A program made the translations under genes and the position numbers. A DNA stretch of 64,000 nucleotides from Pseudomonas sp. URMO17WK12:I2 (GTDB taxonomy: Bacteria; Pseudomonadota; Gammaproteobacteria; Pseudomonadales; Pseudomonadaceae): positions 1,137,222-1,201,221 of the forward strand of contig NZ_QKYW01000001.1 in NCBI RefSeq assembly GCF_003253735.1. Direction: 5' to 3'. Of this stretch, positions 51,803-59,519 are shown piece by piece. Below the pieces are notes generated by a model that worked only from the letters and a program-made list of their open reading frames with translations, did no database searches and had not been told where the DNA came from. The stretch's first letter is position 1. Each line of letters opens with the position of its first letter.

Positions 51803-51945
51803 AGATCCTAAGATCAGCTCGAACAAAGGGCAATAGCCCGTTCGAGAAAATTAACAGACCAGCCGATTACCGGCCGTTCGCACAACCCGACCTTAATAGC
51901 CGAAGCCCGCCTTTCCCAGCCGCCAAACAAGCCCCGCCAGCAGCA

Positions 51946-51974
51946 TGGACGCACGCCAGCGACATGCGTATGAT
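51946..51974 (+). promoter_or_regulatory. Sigma70 promoter of tRNA-Arg
   Basis: TGGACG (51946-51951, 4 of 6) and TATGAT (51969-51974, 5 of 6) are spaced by 17 bp, 13 bp before the mature tRNA. The GC-rich discriminator TGCGCCCC would fit stringent control. Confidence 0.6.
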
Positions 51975-51987
51975 TGCGCCCCGCAAC

Positions 51988-52064
51988 GCACTCGTAGCTC
52001 AGCTGGATAGAGTACTGCCCTCCGAAGGCAGGGGTCGTGGGTTCGAATCCCGCCGAGTGCGCCA
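51988..52064 (+). tRNA. tRNA-Arg (anticodon CCG)
   Basis: 77-nt cloverleaf with encoded CCA. Acceptor GCACTCG pairs with CGAGTGC; D-arm TAGCTCAGCTGGATAGAG; anticodon stem CTGCC/GGCAG around CTCCGAA, with CCG reading Arg CGG; T-arm GTGGGTTCGAATCCCGC; discriminator G followed by CCA. Followed after about 50 bp by a terminator. No integrase gene is adjacent. Confidence 0.98.
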
Positions 52065-52489
52065 TATCGATGTTTCCCCTGATCCCACCGGGATGATGCG
52101 GAAGCAAAGCACGAAGCCCGCCATGTGCGGGCTTTGTCGTTTCTGGCGCTTGCCGTTTTTTACCTTGAGTCCTTGATGGGGCGCTGCCTCAAGGCATAGG
52201 CCGCCTTGCACCACGGCATCCAATGCGATCGTACGGACCTGGCCGGCCTCAACTTTCTACTGGGCAATCTTCCGAGCCAAGACTTGCGGCTTTGTGAGAA
52301 GGCACCTTGCTGGATGACGCTGATGCAACGCCAGCACTCAAGAGCTGCTGATGATCAAGGCTCGGGAAAAATCTCTCGGTGCCCGGGCTCGCCGCGTCCT
52401 GAAAGCCGACAGTCAATCAATCTAAACCGTGATCCATCGGTAGGTGTCAACTGCATCGTTATCGACTTCAGTCACTCAGGATGCTCACC
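52065..52489. other. 425-bp intergenic region after tRNA-Arg
   Basis: Holds the tRNA terminator (52114-52142) and otherwise nothing I can assign. No gene, att-like repeat of the tRNA 3' end, or phage remnant is seen. The DUF1206 promoter should be in its right part. Confidence 0.6.
52114..52142 (+). terminator. Terminator of tRNA-Arg
   Basis: Perfect 8-bp stem AAGCCCGC-CATGT-GCGGGCTT followed by TGTCGTTT. A nearly identical hairpin ends the aldolase operon at 63720-63744. Confidence 0.85.
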
Positions 52490-53320
52490 ATGTACAACCC
52501 AGCCATTCACGCCAAAGGCGAACTCTCGCGAGGCATTGTCTGGCTCGCTCGAACTGGCTACGCAGCGCGCGGCGTGGTGTATCTGATCATCGGCACCTTC
52601 GCCCTGCTCGCCGCCAAAGGGAGCGGTGAGACGGTCGGCACCAAGGGCGCCATCTCGCAGCTGTTGGGGCAACCATTCGGCGAAACGCTGCTGTGGATCA
52701 TGGTGCTGGGGCTCATCGCCTATGCCGCCTGGCGGCTGACCCAGGCCATTACCGACCCGGAAGATCACGGCACCGACGCCAAGGGGCTCGCCGCGCGTGC
52801 AGGCCTTGTCGGTGGCGCCATCAGTTACAGCCTGCTCACCCTGTTCACGCTGGGCCTGCTGGGTAGCTCGCTCGGCGAATCCTCCAGTGGCGGCGGTGGC
52901 AATGGGGATTTCCTCTCCGGCCTACTGGGCTGGAAGTATTCGAACTATCTCGTTTACCTGGTCGCACTGGTGCCCCTGGGCGTTGGCATTGCGCACATCA
53001 TCAAGGGCTGGAAGGCCAAGTTCGAAAAGTACTTCTCTGCCTCGGATGAGGTCATGCACTGGGTCACGCCCATCTCGAAGATGGGTCTGATTGCCCGAGG
53101 CGTCTCGTTCCTGGTGGTGTCCGGCATGCTCTTCAGTGGTGGCGCACGCTACGAACCGACCAAGCCACCAGGCTTGGAAGACGCCCTGAATGCCCTGCAG
53201 TCGTTGCCCTTCGGCACCTTCTGGCTGGGATTGATTGGCGTAGGACTGATCGCGTTCGCACTCTATAGCTTTTCCGAAGCGATCTGGCGACGTATCGACA
53301 CGGCAGCAGTCTTTGACTGA
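52490..53320 (+). CDS. DUF1206 membrane protein
   Basis: 276-residue polytopic membrane protein with three repeated DUF1206 units, each starting with an Arg-Gly motif and two transmembrane helices: LARTGYAARGVVYLIIG (about 18-34), LAARAGLVGGAISYSLL (about 103-119) and KMGLIARGVSFLVVSG (about 200-215). Function unknown. The ATG at 52490 is preferred because AGGA is at the right distance; the ATG at 52481 has none. A terminator follows. Confidence 0.88.
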   Translation: MYNPAIHAKGELSRGIVWLARTGYAARGVVYLIIGTFALLAAKGSGETVGTKGAISQLLGQPFGETLLWIMVLGLIAYAAWRLTQAITDPEDHGTDAKGLAARAGLVGGAISYSLLTLFTLGLLGSSLGESSSGGGGNGDFLSGLLGWKYSNYLVYLVALVPLGVGIAHIIKGWKAKFEKYFSASDEVMHWVTPISKMGLIARGVSFLVVSGMLFSGGARYEPTKPPGLEDALNALQSLPFGTFWLGLIGVGLIAFALYSFSEAIWRRIDTAAVFD

Positions 53321-53622
53321 TTCCTCTCCTTCATGAATGCCCCGTCCCACGGGGCTTTTCATTCAACGGTGCTGCCCACATGAGTGGCAGACCGTTATCC
53401 GTCACCGCGACAATTCATCTTAATTCCCATATTTCCACTGTGAACGTAGCCTGGATTGTCGATATTCCAGCGTTTTGAAAAGAGCACGGCATCATCGCAG
53501 CCCTGATAAATTCGTCACCGATATCAAAGAGCTTGGTAACCGTTGCTCTGCAGCTTGGAAATACCGGCGAACAGCCGAAATCACAGACTCGCTATCAGCG
53601 ACCTGATTTTCTGCGCGGTGAC
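53321..53622. other. 302-bp intergenic region between convergent DUF1206 and LysR genes
   Basis: Contains the DUF1206 terminator at 53339-53359; the remainder is AT-richer and shows no gene, RNA or recognisable repeat. Confidence 0.6.
53339..53359 (+). terminator. Terminator of the DUF1206 gene
   Basis: Perfect 7-bp stem GCCCCGT-CCC-ACGGGGC followed by TTTT, 19 bp after the stop. Confidence 0.9.
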
Positions 53623-54543
53623 TCAATCACCTTGCAGAGTCTGCGCCCCCACCAAAAAATTCTGCCGCAATAAGGTTTCCCGAGTAATCGCCACCAGTGC
53701 ATCGATCTGCATGTCGGGCATTTCCGTCATGTAGGAGAGGCAGAAGCGCGCTGGCGGGATGGGTGGGTCGCAGGGCAGGGTTTTCAGCAGGTTGAGGGCG
53801 AGCATTTCGCGGATCAGCGGTACCGGCAGGATGCCGATGGCGTGGCCGGCGGAGACCAGCTTGGCCATGAAGCTCAGCGAGTTGCTGGAGTGGAAGGCTT
53901 CCGACGGTGCGCTGCCGCCCTTGAGCCAGTTCTCGACCACCGAGTACAGGGTCGAGGGCGCCGAGTGGCTGACGATGGGGTGGCCCGCGGCGTGCTCGGG
54001 CAGGAAGGGGTCGGCGTCGATGGTCAGTTGCGGTGAGGCGACCCACTGGAAGGTCATCCAGCCGATGAAGATGTCGGTGACATCCTCGCGGGTCGCGGGG
54101 TTGGTGAGCAGCGCCAGGTCCAGTTCATGGTCGTTGAGCTTGCGGTTGAGCACCGCGCCGACGTCGATGGTGATCTCCAGGGTGATCTCGGGAAAGTGCG
54201 CCTTGATCTCGGCGATCACCGCGGTCAGCCCGACCATCGCCGAGCATTCGTCGGCGCCGAGGCGCAGCCTGCGGTGCTGCTTCTGCTTGGCGGCGAACTG
54301 CTCGAGTTTCACACTGTTGTTGAGCGCCAGCTCGGCGTGGCGCAGGGCGATATGACCATCGGCGGTGAGGGTCATGCGCTGTTTGCTGCGGTCGAACAGC
54401 TTGACGCTGAGCAGCGATTCCATCTCGCGAATGCGCGAGGAAATGGCCGGTTGGGTGAGGTGAAGGTGGCGGGATGCAGCGTGTACACCGCCCAATCGGG
54501 CAGTCCAGTAGAAGGCCTCGATCTGCATCAGGGTAATTCGCAT
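53623..54543 (-). CDS. LysR-type transcriptional regulator
   Basis: 306 residues. The N-terminal winged helix-turn-helix MQIEAFYWTARLGGVHAASRHLHLTQPAISSRIREME (6-42) is typical LysR. The C-terminal effector-binding domain spans about 92-295. It is divergently placed from an RraA-family gene and two TRAP transporters, so it most likely controls this catabolic cluster in response to its substrate. No other regulator is nearby. ATG at 54543. Confidence 0.94.
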   Translation of the reverse strand: MRITLMQIEAFYWTARLGGVHAASRHLHLTQPAISSRIREMESLLSVKLFDRSKQRMTLTADGHIALRHAELALNNSVKLEQFAAKQKQHRRLRLGADECSAMVGLTAVIAEIKAHFPEITLEITIDVGAVLNRKLNDHELDLALLTNPATREDVTDIFIGWMTFQWVASPQLTIDADPFLPEHAAGHPIVSHSAPSTLYSVVENWLKGGSAPSEAFHSSNSLSFMAKLVSAGHAIGILPVPLIREMLALNLLKTLPCDPPIPPARFCLSYMTEMPDMQIDALVAITRETLLRQNFLVGAQTLQGD

Positions 54544-54650
54544 GATAAAAATCGTCCCCTCTTTTGTTCGCTGATTTTTATTATCGCCACAAAAACATGC
54601 TTGCTAGGATCGGGCCCACTTCCTGCCCAAAACGAATAATTAAACAGCGC
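54544..54650. promoter_or_regulatory. Divergent control region lysR/rraA-like with inverted repeat
   Basis: The 107-bp gap between the divergent genes contains an imperfect inverted repeat, GATAAAAATCG (54544-54554) and GATTTTTATTATC (54573-54585). The spacing and symmetry fit a LysR operator (T-N11-A type), but the site is not proven. Confidence 0.4.
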
Positions 54651-55322
54651 ATGTATATTATCGAAGCACTTCCCGAGGCGATTAATCCAGAAGAACTTTC
54701 CGTTCTTTTACGCGCCGAGCCCGCCACCATCGGCCATTTCATCACTACCGGAATAGTGAGCCCGCAAATACGGGCGCACTTCGAAAATGTGCGCACCGTG
54801 GGCACTGCGGTGACGGTGAAGATGCCTGGCGCCGACGGCGGCATCCTGCATTACGCGATGGGTTGCGCCAGGCCGGGCGACTTTCTGGTGGTCGACCGTT
54901 GCGGCGAAAGCGTGACCGCCGCCATGGGCGGCGCCATGGCCTATGCCGCCAAGCAGGCGGGCATCGCCGGGATCATCATCGACGGCTACGTCACCGACCT
55001 GGGCGAGCTGCGCCAGCACGGCGTACCGGTGTGGTCCTGGGGCGCCAGCGCCATCACCACGCGGGTCAAGGGCGAGGAAGGCGAGTTCTGCACTGCGGTG
55101 CAATGCGGCGGCGTGGTGGTGCGGCCCGGTGATGCGGTGATCGCCGACGAGAACGGCATCGTCATTCTTCCGCCCGCCCAGGCACTGGTGCTGGCCCGCC
55201 GCGCCATCGAGTTCCAGGAGAACGAGAAGCACACCCTGGCGCGCCTGGCCCAGGGCGAGAAGTTTCCAGATGTGGTGGGCTCACGCTCGGTGATCGACGC
55301 GGCCATCGACCGGGCACGCTGA
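54651..55322 (+). CDS. RraA-family protein (HMG/CHA aldolase-like)
   Basis: 223 residues of the RraA/dimethylmenaquinone-methyltransferase-like fold (PF03737), whose catabolic members are class II pyruvate aldolases. Conserved GDFLVVDR, GGAMAYAAKQAGIAGIIIDG (about 87-106) and the C-terminal DAVIADENGIVILP are present. The family motif DGxxRD reads DGYVTD here, so the catalytic Arg next to the metal-ligand Asp is Thr. This argues against the standard HMG aldolase activity. Start at 54651. The first TRAP operon follows after 112 bp. Confidence 0.85.
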   Translation: MYIIEALPEAINPEELSVLLRAEPATIGHFITTGIVSPQIRAHFENVRTVGTAVTVKMPGADGGILHYAMGCARPGDFLVVDRCGESVTAAMGGAMAYAAKQAGIAGIIIDGYVTDLGELRQHGVPVWSWGASAITTRVKGEEGEFCTAVQCGGVVVRPGDAVIADENGIVILPPAQALVLARRAIEFQENEKHTLARLAQGEKFPDVVGSRSVIDAAIDRAR

Positions 55323-55434
55323 CGCCGACCGCGCCGCGCAAGGTCAGGCGCGATGACAATTCCAATACTGACCCGCTGCACCTTTCACCAGGTTTCTGCC
55401 CCGTAGCTCCCCCAGAAAAACAACAGGACTGCCC

Positions 55435-56490
55435 ATGAAACTTTACTCGCTCCCCAGGGTGATCCTGGCTGCGCTGGGCTGCTCGATTGGCGCCAGTGCG
55501 CTAGCGGACGATGCGTCGTCCATCCATTTCAACGTGGTCGGTGGCGGCAGCCACAACTACACCTTTCGCGCCGTGGAGCGCCCGTTCTGGAATGAAACCC
55601 TGCCGGCCAATTCTGGCGGCACGGTCACCGCGCGCCTGATGGGCCTTTCGGAAAGCGGCCTCAAGGGCCCGGAGATGGTGCGCGTGCTGCGCGCCGGCGC
55701 GGTCGAGATCGGCATGGGCGTGTTCGCCTTCGTGGCGGGCGACGACGCAGCCTTCGAGGGTATCGACCTGCCCGGCATGGCGGCCGACATCGCCACTTCG
55801 CGCAAGATCGCCGATGCCTACAAGCCGGTGCTGGCGGCGCGCATGGCCGAGCGCCACGGCGTCAAGCTGCTGGCCACCGTGCCCTATACCGCCCAGGTGT
55901 TCTTCTGCCGGGATGCCGTGAACACCCTGGACGACCTCAAGGGCCGCAAGGTTCGCGTACGCGGTCGCAACATGGCCGATATGGTCGGCGCGCTCGGCGC
56001 ATCGCCGGTCACCCTGCCCTTCGCAGAAGTGGTCACGGCCATGCAGACCGGCGTTATCGACTGCGCGGTGACCGGCATGGGCTCGGGCAATGCCGCCAAG
56101 TGGTACGACGTGGCGGGCCATGTCTACGACCTACCGGTGGACTGGTCGATCGGCTTCTACGCCATGGGCCTGCAGCGCTGGCAACAGCTCTCCCCTCAGG
56201 TGCAGCAACTGCTGCAGACCCAGGCTCAGGTGCTGGAGGATGCCCTGTGGACGGAAACCGCCAGGGAGAACCGCTATGCGCTGGCCTGCAACACCGGTGC
56301 CGCCGACTGCCAGATTCACCAGCCTGCCGACATGCAGGCCAATGCCCCCAGCGACGAGGAGCGCGCCAAGCTGCGCGCCGTGGTGCTGCGCATCGCCAAT
56401 GACTGGGGCACGCGGTGCGGCGCCGACTGCGTGCAGCAGTGGAACGCCACGGCGGGCAAGGCGATCGGCATAAGCCTGAAAGATCCCTGA
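55435..56490 (+). CDS. TRAP transporter periplasmic binding protein (DctP family), system 1
   Basis: 351 residues, signal peptide ending about ALA (residue 24), then a DctP-type ligand-binding domain. The carboxylate-binding Arg lies in LKGRKVRVRG (about 165-174), followed by ASPVTLPFAEVVTAMQTGVID (about 185-205), the standard DctP block. Four extra Cys near the C-terminus (CNTGAADC and CGADC) are unusual in this family. Delivers an organic acid to the DctQM channel encoded next. Confidence 0.92.
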   Translation: MKLYSLPRVILAALGCSIGASALADDASSIHFNVVGGGSHNYTFRAVERPFWNETLPANSGGTVTARLMGLSESGLKGPEMVRVLRAGAVEIGMGVFAFVAGDDAAFEGIDLPGMAADIATSRKIADAYKPVLAARMAERHGVKLLATVPYTAQVFFCRDAVNTLDDLKGRKVRVRGRNMADMVGALGASPVTLPFAEVVTAMQTGVIDCAVTGMGSGNAAKWYDVAGHVYDLPVDWSIGFYAMGLQRWQQLSPQVQQLLQTQAQVLEDALWTETARENRYALACNTGAADCQIHQPADMQANAPSDEERAKLRAVVLRIANDWGTRCGADCVQQWNATAGKAIGISLKDP

Positions 56491-56561
56491 GCACAGCGAA
56501 GGCCTCGCCCGATGCAGCGCTTGCCGCGCTGCCCTGCAACCGTTCGCGGAGAAACCTGCTC

Positions 56562-57170
56562 ATGCAACGTACCGATACCCCGAGCCTCCGGCTCATCAAT
56601 CGCATCGCCAAGGTCAGTGCCTGGGTGGGCGGCATCGCGCTGATGGGCTCGGCCCTGATGATCAGCATCGACCTGCTGCTGCGCCGCCTGTTCGGCTTTT
56701 CCATGGGCGGCGCCGACGAGATCGCCGGTTATGTACTGGCCATCGTCAGCGCCTGGGCGTTCCCCATCGCGCTGCTCAAACGTTCCCACCTGCGGGTGGA
56801 CATCATCTACTCGCGCCTGTCGCTCAAGCCCAAGGTCGGCCTCGATCTGCTGGCACTGGCCGGCATGGCGCTGTTCGTCGGCACGCTGCTGTTCCATGTC
56901 GGCGGGGTGCTGTGGGACTCCATCGCCTATCGCTCGATTTCCACCACGCCGCTGCAGGTGCCGCAGTGGATTCCCCAGTCGCTGTGGTTCGCTGGGTACC
57001 TGTTCTTCGCTACCACCATCCTGGTGCTGGCCTACAACAGCGTGATTCAGCTGCGTCAGCAACGCTGGGCGGCGGCCAACGCACTGATCGGCATCAACTC
57101 CGTCGAGGATGAGATCGAAGAAGAATCGCACTCCGGCCGTCCTCACGACATCACCCGGGAGGGCCGCTAG
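56562..57170 (+). CDS. TRAP transporter small membrane subunit (DctQ), system 1
   Basis: 202 residues with four transmembrane segments: about 18-42, 53-72, 93-115 and 140-162. The characteristic GGADEIAGYVLAIVSAW and RSHLRVDIIY segments are those of DctQ. The C-terminal 30 residues are acidic and cytoplasmic. ATG at 56562; the open frame extends upstream into the DctP gene but without support. Directly abuts the DctM gene (stop to start, 0 bp). Confidence 0.92.
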   Translation: MQRTDTPSLRLINRIAKVSAWVGGIALMGSALMISIDLLLRRLFGFSMGGADEIAGYVLAIVSAWAFPIALLKRSHLRVDIIYSRLSLKPKVGLDLLALAGMALFVGTLLFHVGGVLWDSIAYRSISTTPLQVPQWIPQSLWFAGYLFFATTILVLAYNSVIQLRQQRWAAANALIGINSVEDEIEEESHSGRPHDITREGR

Positions 57171-58442
57171 ATGTTGGTTTTTACACTTGTCGTACTGCTG
57201 GGCCTGCTCGGCCTGAGCGTGGCCGCAGCGGTCAGCGTGGGCCTGCTGGGCATGTCGCTGGCCGAGCTGTTCTCGGCGCTGCCACTGAGCAACGCCATGG
57301 GCGAAATCGCCTGGAGCACCGGCGCCGAATTCCTTTTGGTGGCCATTCCGCTGTACATCCTGATGGGCGAGTTGCTGGTCTCCTCGGGCGTGGCCGGGCG
57401 CATGTACAGCGCCGCCGACAAGTGGCTGTCGTGGCTGCCAGGCGGCCTGATGAACTCGAACATCGGCGCCTCGGCGCTGTTCTCCGCCACCAGCGGCTCA
57501 AGCGTGGCCACGGCGGCGACCATCGCCCTGCCCGAGCAGGAGCGCAAAGGCTACCCGGCGCCGCTGTTCCTTGGCTCCATCGCGGCGGGCGGCACCCTGG
57601 GTATTCTGATTCCGCCGTCGATCAACATGATCCTGTTCGCGCTGATCGCCAACATCTCGGTACCCAAGCTCTACCTGGCGGCGACCATCCCCGGTCTGCT
57701 GCTCTGCGTGATGTTCGTGGCGATAATCGTGATCACCTGCATGATCTGGCCGAAGCTCGGCGGCACCCGGCAGCACGCCACCTGGGCCGAACGCCTGGCG
57801 AGCATCCCCGACCTGCTGCCGCCGCTGGCAATCTTCGTGCTGGTGGTGGGCGCCATCTACAGCGGTTTCGCCACCGCCAGCGAGTCGGCGGCACTCGGTG
57901 TGCTGGCGGCGTTCGGCCTGGGCCTGTGGCGCCGTACCTTCACCTGGCAGAACCTGGGGCAGGCGTTCGAATCGACCATGCGCACCAGCGGGATGATCAT
58001 TTTCATCACCCTGTCCGCGTTCTTCCTCAACTTCGTGCTGTCGGCCATCGGCCTGACGCCCACGCTGGTCAGCTTCGTCACCGACCTGGACATGTCGCCA
58101 ATGGCCACGCTGCTGGCAATCATTCTGTTCTACATCGTGCTTGGCTGCTTCATGGACACCCTGGCGATGCTGATCACCACCGCGCCGCTGGTGGTACCGG
58201 TAATCGTGGCACTGGGTTTCGACCCATTGTGGTTCGGGGTCATCCTGATCGTGCTTTGCGAGATGGGGCAGATAACACCGCCGTTCGGCATGAACCTGTT
58301 CGTGGTGCAGAGTATTCGCAACAAGGGCAACTTCGTTGACGTCATCTATGGGGCACTGCCGTTCTGTCTGGTGCTACTGTTACTTATCGCGTTATTGATC
58401 CTTTTTCCACAACTTGCACTGTGGCTTCCACAATTCGCGTGA
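57171..58442 (+). CDS. TRAP transporter large membrane subunit (DctM), system 1
   Basis: 423-residue sodium-coupled transport subunit with about 12 transmembrane segments. Family motifs include FLLVAIPLYILMGELLVSSG (about 46-65), ALFSATSGSSVATAATIA and GILIPPSINMILFA; the repeat of the same type near 350-375 (EMGQITPPFGMNLFV) belongs to the second half. Completes TRAP system 1 (P-Q-M) with the two genes upstream. Confidence 0.94.
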   Translation: MLVFTLVVLLGLLGLSVAAAVSVGLLGMSLAELFSALPLSNAMGEIAWSTGAEFLLVAIPLYILMGELLVSSGVAGRMYSAADKWLSWLPGGLMNSNIGASALFSATSGSSVATAATIALPEQERKGYPAPLFLGSIAAGGTLGILIPPSINMILFALIANISVPKLYLAATIPGLLLCVMFVAIIVITCMIWPKLGGTRQHATWAERLASIPDLLPPLAIFVLVVGAIYSGFATASESAALGVLAAFGLGLWRRTFTWQNLGQAFESTMRTSGMIIFITLSAFFLNFVLSAIGLTPTLVSFVTDLDMSPMATLLAIILFYIVLGCFMDTLAMLITTAPLVVPVIVALGFDPLWFGVILIVLCEMGQITPPFGMNLFVVQSIRNKGNFVDVIYGALPFCLVLLLLIALLILFPQLALWLPQFA

Positions 58443-58860
58443 CGTTATTGATACGTGCGCGATGCACGAATACTAACTGGATAAATTAAAACGACGGATT
58501 AATTAAGATACGCTGCAAAAGGATTTGCACTATTACCCATCTTATTTCGCGACGCCGATCAGAAACCCTGCCGGCCACCGCAGCCCACTCACCACAGCCC
58601 GCCCAGTCTGCGGCGGTGCTCGACTGCCTGAGCGCTTATAAACGGCTGACATTTGCAAGACAATAACGCGCTAAATCGCGTTACTTATTGGTGCGTGCGC
58701 GCTATGGAAGTGCATCAAGCATCACTATCTGCGGTTTTTATCAGCCTAATAAAAACATTGAATCCGACTCTTCGGGTAGCGCCGTTGACACTCAAGGGCA
58801 ATGAGAAAAGAATCAATCACCGCGTATGACAACATACGACTAATAACAAAAAGGTGATAC
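58443..58860. promoter_or_regulatory. 418-bp promoter region of the second TRAP operon
   Basis: Clearly AT-richer than the flanking genes (for example TAAATTAAAACG and TAATTAATTAAG near 58480-58505, and runs around 58735-58850). Contains a GTGC-GCGAT-GCAC palindrome near 58457. No clear sigma54 or Fur site was seen. It must carry the promoter of the 40-codon ORF and the DctQ-DctM-DctP operon. Confidence 0.55.
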
Positions 58861-58983
58861 ATGCCCGCCTATTCCATCACGGCCAACGCTGCCGTATCGG
58901 CAACTTTCACGAGTGCCGAAAACAATGATCAAGCAACTTCCTTACTTCGCTCATCTGCCCATTCGCTGGAGAGAGCACCGTGA
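58861..58983 (+). CDS. Short ORF (40 codons) coupled to DctQ of system 2
   Basis: ATG at 58861 with the strong site AAAAAGGTGAT five bases upstream; stop TGA at 58981-58983. The peptide (MPAYSITANAAVS...LERAP) is Ala/Ser/Thr-rich, with no signal or membrane segment. Its stop overlaps the GTG start of the DctQ gene (GTGA), so it probably acts as a coupled leader. Whether it makes a stable peptide is unknown. It is too short for automatic calling. Confidence 0.55.
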   Translation: MPAYSITANAAVSATFTSAENNDQATSLLRSSAHSLERAP

Positions 58984-59519
58984 AAAACATTCTGACCATC
59001 TACTTTGCCGCGCTGAAAGTGCTGATCGTTTCCAGCCTGGTGTGTATCACCCTGTTGATCTTCTCTAACGTCGTACTGCGCTACGGCTTCAACTCCGGGC
59101 TGTTCTTCAGCGAGGAGATCTCGCGGCTGGCATTCGTCTGGCTGGTCTTCGCCGGGGCTCAGCTGATGCTCCATGAGAACGGCCATATCGGCGTCGACAT
59201 CGTGACCAGTCGCGTGTCACCCACAGTCGGCAAATGCCTGCTGCTGCTCACTCAGGTGCTGATGCTCTACGTCACCTGGCTGTTCCTGGAGGGCAGCTGG
59301 AAGCAGACGCTGATCAACCTGCACGTCGGCGCGCCATCGACTGGCGTGTCCATGGCGCTGTTCTACGGCGCAGGGCTGGTGTTCTCGGTACTCAGCGCTG
59401 CGCTGATCACCATGCAGATGATCGACAACCTGAGAAAACCGGCGGGTAGCTACAAGCCGCAGACCGCCGAACCCGACATCCACGTCGCACCCACCACCCA
59501 ATCAGGGGTACTGAAGTAA
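58980..59519 (+). CDS. TRAP transporter small membrane subunit (DctQ), system 2
   Basis: 179 residues, four transmembrane segments (about 9-32, 42-61, 85-105 and 123-145). NSGLFFSEEISRLAFVWLVFAGAQLMLHENGHIGVDI is the typical DctQ block (about 39-75). GTG start at 58980 with GGAGAG upstream; it overlaps the stop of the short ORF by 4 bp and its own stop overlaps the DctM start (TAATG). The order in this system is Q-M-P, in contrast to P-Q-M in system 1. Confidence 0.92.
   Translation: MKNILTIYFAALKVLIVSSLVCITLLIFSNVVLRYGFNSGLFFSEEISRLAFVWLVFAGAQLMLHENGHIGVDIVTSRVSPTVGKCLLLLTQVLMLYVTWLFLEGSWKQTLINLHVGAPSTGVSMALFYGAGLVFSVLSAALITMQMIDNLRKPAGSYKPQTAEPDIHVAPTTQSGVLK

Larger units (their letters stand above)
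51640..51987. other. 348-bp intergenic region: gabD promoter and tRNA promoter
   Basis: Contains no supported gene. It holds the gabD upstream region with a perfect palindrome (51787-51802) and the tRNA-Arg promoter (51946-51974). A plus-strand frame crossing the gabD end is a coding shadow. Confidence 0.65.

Noticed and set aside
51988..52064. tRNA-Arg as attachment site of an integrated element
   Set aside because: No integrase, no repeat of the tRNA 3' end and no foreign-looking genes follow.
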